A DNA stretch of 64,000 bases, taken from assembly GCA_015067765.1 (NCBI GenBank), contig SVLV01000007.1, forward strand, positions 1-64,000, given 5' to 3'. The notes beneath the pieces are model-generated. The model did no database searches. It was not told where the DNA came from and worked only from the letters and a program-made list of their open reading frames with translations. The translations under genes and the position numbers were made by a program. Shown one piece after another: positions 58,615 through 64,000 of the stretch (the first letter of the stretch is position 1; each line of letters begins with the position of its first letter). The stretch comes from Oscillospiraceae bacterium. Lineage in GTDB: Bacteria > Bacillota > Clostridia > Oscillospirales > Oscillospiraceae.

Positions 58615-59286
58615 TTATTCGTATCTTGCCCGGTATCGCCGCATACTCTCGGCAAAAATTTTCCCGTTGGTGGGCGGCGTATAAGTAATGGCATTGGCAC
58701 CGGCACGGATGGTCTGCAGAATGGAGTCCTCCGTAGGACCGCCGGTAGCAATAATGGGAATTTTAGGATACCTGCGACGCACCTCGGAGACGATCTCCGC
58801 CGTCTTCTCGGCACCGGAAATATTGAGAAAGTCCACTCCGGCCTCCAGCATCGGTTCCAGATCCATATGTCTGGAAACCACCGTATACACCACGGGAATT
58901 TCCACTGCCTGCTTGATCGCGCGGATGGACTCAGCATCCATTGGGGCATTGCACACCACACCGTATGCTCCCTGATGTTCTGCAAAGGCCGCAATATTGG
59001 CAGAGCGGATGCCGTTGGTCACACCGCCGCCCACTCCCACAAATACCGGCACATCCGACACGCCGATGATGGCCTGTGTAATACTGGCCTGCGGAGTAAA
59101 GGGATAGACAGCGATCACGGCATCAGCATTGATGTTCTTGATGATGGCCACATCGGTAGAAAACACCAGCGACTTGATCCGGCGGCCAAACACACGGATA
59201 CCACTGCACTCACTGATACAGCGGGGCACCTGCAGAGAGTGTTTTCTCAACTCCCCTTCATAGGTGGGTACATATTTTCTTTCCAT
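58615..59286 (-). CDS. Conserved TIM-barrel-like protein of unknown function
   Basis: 'AGVDFLNISGAEKTAEIVSEVRRRYPKIPIIATGGPTEDSILQTIRAGANAITYTPP' phosphate-binding TIM-barrel-like ending; start at MERKYVP. Confidence 0.6.
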   Translation of the reverse strand: MERKYVPTYEGELRKHSLQVPRCISECSGIRVFGRRIKSLVFSTDVAIIKNINADAVIAVYPFTPQASITQAIIGVSDVPVFVGVGGGVTNGIRSANIAAFAEHQGAYGVVCNAPMDAESIRAIKQAVEIPVVYTVVSRHMDLEPMLEAGVDFLNISGAEKTAEIVSEVRRRYPKIPIIATGGPTEDSILQTIRAGANAITYTPPTNGKIFAESMRRYRARYE

Positions 59287-59417
59287 GAGATCTCCTTTCC
59301 GCTGCAAACGTCCTCTCTTTCACAATCTGCTTGCTGCCATCATACCATACTCCGGCAGGAAACGGAATCACTTTCCCGCTTTGTTTAATATTCTTTTACA
59401 GTATATTCACAGATAAG

Positions 59418-59449
59418 AGGCAGCAGGTGCGCAAAAGCCCCTGCTGCCT
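59418..59449 (-). terminator. Hairpin, possible terminator after the DUF362 gene or in the intergenic region
   Basis: aggcagcagg ... cctgctgcct, 10-bp stem. Confidence 0.5.
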
Positions 59450-59460
59450 GTATTTTCCTA

Positions 59461-60570
59461 TCAGATCTTAATCAGCTCATATTCCCGGCTGCCCAATCCC
59501 AGCTTCTCACCGTGCTCCAGACAGCTCTGCCAATCCGTATCCGGATGGAGGCTGTGGAAATGATCGTGGTCATGCTCGTGGTGTGCACACTCCGCCAGCG
59601 CAGTATTGCTGATGACGGGCTGCGCATTCACCGCATCCACACAGGCCTGATCCAGCGCCACCGGGTCAAAGGAGGCAAACATACCCACATTGGGCACCAC
59701 TGCCGCATCATTCTCGGCATGGCAGTCACAGTTGGGGGATACATCGATCACCAGCGAGATATGGAAGCAGGGACGGCCATCCACCACCGCCTTGGTGTAC
59801 TCAGCGATCTTGCGGTTGAGATTGGTCAGTGACTCATCCCAGTTGATCCAAATGGCATTGCGGGGACAGGTGGCGATGCAGCGGCCGCAGCCTACGCAGC
59901 GGTCATGATCGATCCCGGCTTTCTTGTTGCGGACGGTCAGTGCCTGATGGGCGCAGAAGGTGGTGCACATGCCGCAGCCTACGCACTTGCTCTCCTCCAC
60001 ATGGGGCTTACCGGCATTGTGCTGCTCCATCTTGCCTGCCCGGCTGCCGCAGCCCATACCGATATTCTTCAGCGCACCGCCGAAGCCGGCTTCCTCATGA
60101 CCCTTAAAATGCGTGAGGGAGATGAATACATCGGCATCCATAATGGCCCGGCCAATCTTGGCCTCCTTCACATATTCGCCGCCCTCTACCGGCACATAGA
60201 CCTCATCGCTGCCTTTGATGCCATCTGCAATGATCACATGGCAGCCGGTGGTCATGGGGAAAAAGCCGTTGGCCATGGCGCTGTCCAAATGGTCCAGACC
60301 GTTTTTCCGGCCGCCGATATACAAGGTATTGCAGTCGGTCAGGAAGGGCTTTCCGCCCCGCTCCTTAACGAAATCTGCCACCGTTCTGGCCCAGTTGGGA
60401 CGCAGGAATGCCAGATTTCCGGGCTCACCAAAATGCATCTTTATGGCCACATATTTCCGGTCAAAATCGATCTCACCCATTCCGGCCGTGTGCATCAGCC
60501 GGGACAGCTTCTGCTGCAGATTTTCCCGGTAATCCGTACGCAGATCCGCATAGTAAACTTTCGATGCCAT
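59461..60570 (-). CDS. DUF362 domain protein with two 4Fe-4S ferredoxin motifs
   Basis: 'CVGCGMCTTFCAHQAL' and 'CVGCGRCIATCPRNAI'; DUF362 'LTHFKGHEEAGFGGALKNIGMGCGSRAGKMEQH'. Confidence 0.92.
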   Translation of the reverse strand: MASKVYYADLRTDYRENLQQKLSRLMHTAGMGEIDFDRKYVAIKMHFGEPGNLAFLRPNWARTVADFVKERGGKPFLTDCNTLYIGGRKNGLDHLDSAMANGFFPMTTGCHVIIADGIKGSDEVYVPVEGGEYVKEAKIGRAIMDADVFISLTHFKGHEEAGFGGALKNIGMGCGSRAGKMEQHNAGKPHVEESKCVGCGMCTTFCAHQALTVRNKKAGIDHDRCVGCGRCIATCPRNAIWINWDESLTNLNRKIAEYTKAVVDGRPCFHISLVIDVSPNCDCHAENDAAVVPNVGMFASFDPVALDQACVDAVNAQPVISNTALAECAHHEHDHDHFHSLHPDTDWQSCLEHGEKLGLGSREYELIKI

Positions 60571-60666
60571 AGTGGATTCCTCCTCTTGTTCTCTTCACAT
60601 AAATTATTCTACCACACTTACCGGTTTTGTGCTACAATAAATTCACAAAATGCAGGAGGTGAGAGG

Positions 60667-61551
60667 ATGCGGCTTTTACAATGGACCATACCACAGGAAC
60701 AGAGCGGGCAGACGGTCCGCCATCTGGTGAAGATCCGGTGGCAGCTCTCCTCCGGCATGCTGGCCCGCATCAAGTTCCGGGAGGGCGGCATCCTGCTGAA
60801 TGGCCGGCCGGTCACAGTGCGGGCCAAAGTACAGACCGGCGACCTGCTGCAGGTGGATGTATCCGACCCGCCCGGCAGCAACCCCAATATCCTCCCGGTA
60901 AATTATCCTCTGGACATTCTCTTTGAGGACGAAGATCTGCTGATCATCAACAAGCCCGCCGGGATCGCCATTCATCCCGCGGCCCTGACAGAGGAGACCG
61001 TCACCATCGCTGGCGCCGCGATCCACCATATGGAGTCGGACAGTTTCCACTGTGTCACCCGCCTGGACCGGGGAACCACCGGAGCCATGGTCATTGCCAA
61101 AACCGGGTATGTCCACGCCCGCTGCATGGCGTTGCTCCACTCCCAGCAGTTTTACCGGGAGTATCTGGGCCTGTGTGTCGGTGCTCCGGAGCCCAGTTCC
61201 GGCACCATTGATCTGCCCATCGGCAGAGAGCCCGGTTCCCTGCTGCGGCGCGCCATTGATCCTCAGGGGTTGGAGGCGCAGACACATTATAAAACCCTTC
61301 TCCGCCATAACGGTCTTGCTCTGCTGCAGCTGCTGCCGGTCACCGGCCGGACGCATCAGCTGCGCCTGCATCTGTCCGCCATCGGACACCCACTGGCCGG
61401 CGACTGGCTCTACGGCACAGAGGACCACTCCCTCATCACCCGCCCTGCTCTGCACAGTTCCCGGGTGCAGCTGGTCCACCCCCTGACCGGCCAGCATCTG
61501 GACATCACAGCACCTCTTCCGGAGGATATGAACCGCCTGCTGCCGCGGTAA
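60667..61551 (+). CDS. RluA-family pseudouridine synthase
   Basis: 'LLIINKPAGIAIHPAA', 'CVTRLDRGTTGAMVIAKTGYVHA', 'PVTGRTHQLRLHLSAIGHPLAGDWLYG'; start at MRLLQWT. Confidence 0.92.
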   Translation: MRLLQWTIPQEQSGQTVRHLVKIRWQLSSGMLARIKFREGGILLNGRPVTVRAKVQTGDLLQVDVSDPPGSNPNILPVNYPLDILFEDEDLLIINKPAGIAIHPAALTEETVTIAGAAIHHMESDSFHCVTRLDRGTTGAMVIAKTGYVHARCMALLHSQQFYREYLGLCVGAPEPSSGTIDLPIGREPGSLLRRAIDPQGLEAQTHYKTLLRHNGLALLQLLPVTGRTHQLRLHLSAIGHPLAGDWLYGTEDHSLITRPALHSSRVQLVHPLTGQHLDITAPLPEDMNRLLPR

Positions 61552-61569
61552 GGGCGGCACCATTTTCAA

Positions 61570-61605
61570 CAAAAAAGGACGCCATGCAGGCGTCCTTTTC
61601 CTTTT
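61570..61605. terminator. Bidirectional terminator between convergent genes
   Basis: aaaaaaggacgccatgcaggcgtccttttc. Confidence 0.85.
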
Positions 61606-61606
61606 G

Positions 61607-62254
61607 TCATAGATCCACTTGTTCAAATCGCCGCACAGCTTCGCGGCAGGTCAGCAGCATGCCCAGCAAATAGATCACCAACGCCGCCAGCAGGATGGGC
61701 AGCTGGCGCAGCTGCGCCGCAGCCGTCACATCATCCAGCCAGTCAAAGCCCGGCACATGGACAACCCCCTCCAGCAGGAACATCAGAACCGTCATGGGGA
61801 TCACGGCCTTCACAAATGCCACACCCACCTTATAGCCGGTTTTATAAAAGTCCGTCAGGAAGATCCCGTTGAATAGGGCATAGATCAGAAGTCCCGCTGC
61901 AAACAGCATCGGATTGGGATCCATTCCCACCAGATTGTCCTTCGTCGGATCCAGCTGCACCGCCAACACCGCAAAAGGTACCATCACCACCAAAGAAAGC
62001 AGTTCTATGATTCCGGTGAAGAGGCAGGCTGCGCGCACGGCATCTCCCTTACGCACCGGAAGAATGGCACAGTAGTACAGGTCTCTCCGCTCCCGCAGAT
62101 TCATGAAGGAGAAAAACAAACCCAGCGTGACATAGAAGAAAATCACCGAGTAGGGATAGTTGGGAATCAGCACCATCACACCGAACAGGCAAAAGATCCC
62201 CGTCATGGGATGGCACACCAGGCGAAACTGCTTATATAACAGCGCCTTCATCAT
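61607..62254 (-). CDS. ABC-2-type membrane protein
   Basis: MMKALLYKQFRLVCHPMTGIFCLFG start; multi-TM; overlaps the ATPase gene. Confidence 0.8.
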   Translation of the reverse strand: MMKALLYKQFRLVCHPMTGIFCLFGVMVLIPNYPYSVIFFYVTLGLFFSFMNLRERRDLYYCAILPVRKGDAVRAACLFTGIIELLSLVVMVPFAVLAVQLDPTKDNLVGMDPNPMLFAAGLLIYALFNGIFLTDFYKTGYKVGVAFVKAVIPMTVLMFLLEGVVHVPGFDWLDDVTAAAQLRQLPILLAALVIYLLGMLLTCREAVRRFEQVDL

Positions 62255-62969
62255 ATCCCCTCCTCTCTGCCGCCACAATGATCTGCTCCAATGTGGTACC
62301 AAGATGGGCATACTTCTGCAAAAAGCCCGCCCGGGTCTCGCTGCACTGGATCTCTCCGTCCCGGATGAAGGTGATATGGGTGGCGCACTTTTCCAGGTCG
62401 GAGGTAATATGTGTGGAAAACAGGATGCTCCGCGTTCCGTCTGCCACAATATGGCGGAACAGTTCGGTCAGTTCATCCCGGGAGACGGGATCCAGTCCGC
62501 TGGTAGGTTCATCCAGAATCAGCAGCGATGCATTATGGCTCAGAGCCAGCGCCACCATGTACTTAACCTGCATACCGCTGGAGAGCTGATCCACCCGTTT
62601 CTCCTCATCAATGGCAAAAAGCTTCCGATAATGCTGATATTTATCGTCCTGCCAGTTGCGGTAAAACCGGCGCGTAACATCAGTGACGGTTTTGATCTTC
62701 TGCTTGGGATAAAAATCGATCCCGCCAAGTACCACACCGATGTTCTCCTTGATCCAGCGCTCCTCCGTCTGAAAATCCTTTCCGAGGATTCGGATCGATC
62801 CCCCATCGGGATGCACCATACCCAGCATAGCCTTCAGCGAGGTACTTTTGCCCGCGCCGTTTCTCCCAATGAACCCCATGATCGCCCCCTGCTCCACAGA
62901 GAAGGACACATTCTTCAGCGTAAAGGCCGGATATGTTTTGCAGAGATTCTCTATCTCCAGAACCTTCAT
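62232..62969 (-). CDS. ABC transporter ATP-binding protein
   Basis: 'GFIGRNGAGKSTSLKAMLGMVHPDGG', 'LSSGMQVKYMVALALSHNASLLILDEPTSGLDPVSRDEL'. Confidence 0.94.
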   Translation of the reverse strand: MKVLEIENLCKTYPAFTLKNVSFSVEQGAIMGFIGRNGAGKSTSLKAMLGMVHPDGGSIRILGKDFQTEERWIKENIGVVLGGIDFYPKQKIKTVTDVTRRFYRNWQDDKYQHYRKLFAIDEEKRVDQLSSGMQVKYMVALALSHNASLLILDEPTSGLDPVSRDELTELFRHIVADGTRSILFSTHITSDLEKCATHITFIRDGEIQCSETRAGFLQKYAHLGTTLEQIIVAAERRGYDEGAVI

Positions 62970-63190
62970 TCCTCTTCCTCCTGAAGCCCATCAAATACAC
63001 CTTTCATGAAAGGATTCAGCTTATCTGCTGTCTGCAGTGCCATTCCCCTCTTCTTATCTGCCATCAGCACCAGCAGATCCCCCGGCTCCACGCCGAACAT
63101 CTCCCGGGCCTCTTTGGGGATTACGATCTGCCCCTTGGGGCCTACCCGCACCGAAGCCATATAATATCGATCCGTTTTTCTGTGTCCCAT
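62966..63190 (-). CDS. AbrB/MazE/SpoVT-family DNA-binding protein
   Basis: 'ASVRVGPKGQIVIPKEAREMFGVEPGDLLVLMADKKRGMAL' SpoVT/AbrB fold. Confidence 0.92.
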   Translation of the reverse strand: MGHRKTDRYYMASVRVGPKGQIVIPKEAREMFGVEPGDLLVLMADKKRGMALQTADKLNPFMKGVFDGLQEEEE

Positions 63191-63234
63191 ACGCCCTCCG
63201 CATCATAAGTATAACTTTTCTTACTTTTTATACT

Positions 63235-63263
63235 ACTGTAACATATCCTTTTTGTTCAGTCAA
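63235..63263 (-). promoter_or_regulatory. Candidate promoter for the AbrB-ABC operon
   Basis: Minus strand TTGACT - 17 nt - TACAGT. Confidence 0.6.
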
Positions 63264-63285
63264 GAAAAATCTCCCCCATGCCCGC

Positions 63286-63315
63286 TTTACGAATCCGCCG
63301 GATCCGTGTTATACT
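63286..63315 (+). promoter_or_regulatory. Candidate promoter for rsmA
   Basis: TTTACG - 18 nt - TATACT. Confidence 0.45.
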
Positions 63316-63343
63316 GATAAAAATATTTTCAGGAGGTCCGCTA

Positions 63344-64000
63344 TGGATCTTTGTAACCGCAACCATATTCAGGCCCTGCTGGCCCGCCACGGGTTTCATT
63401 TTTCCAAAGCGATGGGTCAGAACTTTCTCATCGAGGGCTGGGTCCCCCGTGATATTGCCGCTGCCTGTGGAGCCGACAGTGCCACCGGTGTGCTGGAGGT
63501 CGGTCCCGGCATCGGTCCGCTGACCCAGCAGCTGGCCCGGCAGGCCGCAAAGGTGGTCTCCGTGGAACTGGACCGGCGGCTCTACCCGGTTTTGGCGGAA
63601 ACAATGGCCGACTTTGACAACTTCACCCTGGTGGAGGGTGATGTCATGAAGGTGGATCTGCCGCAGCTGGTGGAGGAGCATTTCTCCGGCCTGCGCCCCA
63701 TCCTCTGTGCCAATCTGCCCTATAACATCACCACACCCTTCCTCACCGCCTGTGTGGAAGCCGGCTGCTTCGAGAGCTTGACCGTGCTGATCCAGAAGGA
63801 GGTGGCTGAGCGCATTTGCGCCAGACCCGGCACCGCCGATTACGGTGCGTTCTCCCTGCTGATGCAGTATTACACGGATCCGCAGCTGCTCTTTACTGTA
63901 CCCAATACCTGTTTCCTGCCGCCCCCCAAGGTAACTTCGGCGGTCATCCACTGCCCCAAACGGAACAAGCCCCCCGTACAGGTCCTCTCCGAGGCCATGT
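63344..64000 (+). CDS. rsmA: 16S rRNA (adenine(1518)-N(6)/adenine(1519)-N(6))-dimethyltransferase, truncated at window edge
   Basis: ATG 63344 after AGGAGG; reads MDLCNRNHIQALLARHGFHFSKAMGQNFLIEGWVPRDIAAACG...VLEVGPGIGPLTQQLA...ANLPYNITTPFL, open to the end. Confidence 0.95.

Noticed and set aside
1-64000. tRNA/rRNA genes, CRISPR arrays, transposons, phage or defence genes
   Set aside because: None seen on either strand by reading. Intergenic gaps are short and explained by promoters, terminators and the T-box. A tRNAscan-SE/Infernal/minced/DefenseFinder run would be needed to exclude small elements formally.

Overview
The window is a compact, GC-rich stretch of chromosome from a Firmicute, probably class Clostridia and Oscillospiraceae-like. 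That placement is inferred from gene content, not from a search. It is almost entirely housekeeping: a polyamine ABC transporter with a fused permease/binding protein; yceD-rpmF; DUF512 radical SAM-der-plsY; pyrH-frr-uppS-cdsA-dxr-rseP-ispG-polC; efp; leuS behind a T-box; rsfS-nadD/yqeK-yhbY-rdgB-rph; ftsY-smc; a D-aminoacylase/symporter pair; a Sua5-CoaE fusion; prfA; murF-ddl-rodA; tsaE-tsaB; upp; an orphan BMP-type lipoprotein with a divergent regulator; and a 5' fragment of rsmA. I saw no rRNA, tRNA, CRISPR array, transposase, phage gene or recognisable defence island. I do not see a convincing new multi-gene system. The points most worth a second look are three domain fusions (PotC-PotD, NadD-YqeK, Sua5-CoaE), a near-perfect palindrome on the leuS -10 box upstream of its T-box, candidate operators at two small regulatory loci, a probable CUG start codon, a His-rich segment in a DUF362 ferredoxin, and a conserved PDZ/radical-SAM/DUF512 protein of unknown function. 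All family calls come from reading motifs; no database was searched. Start codons were adjusted from the ORF track where a Shine-Dalgarno (SD) sequence or homology knowledge favoured another start.
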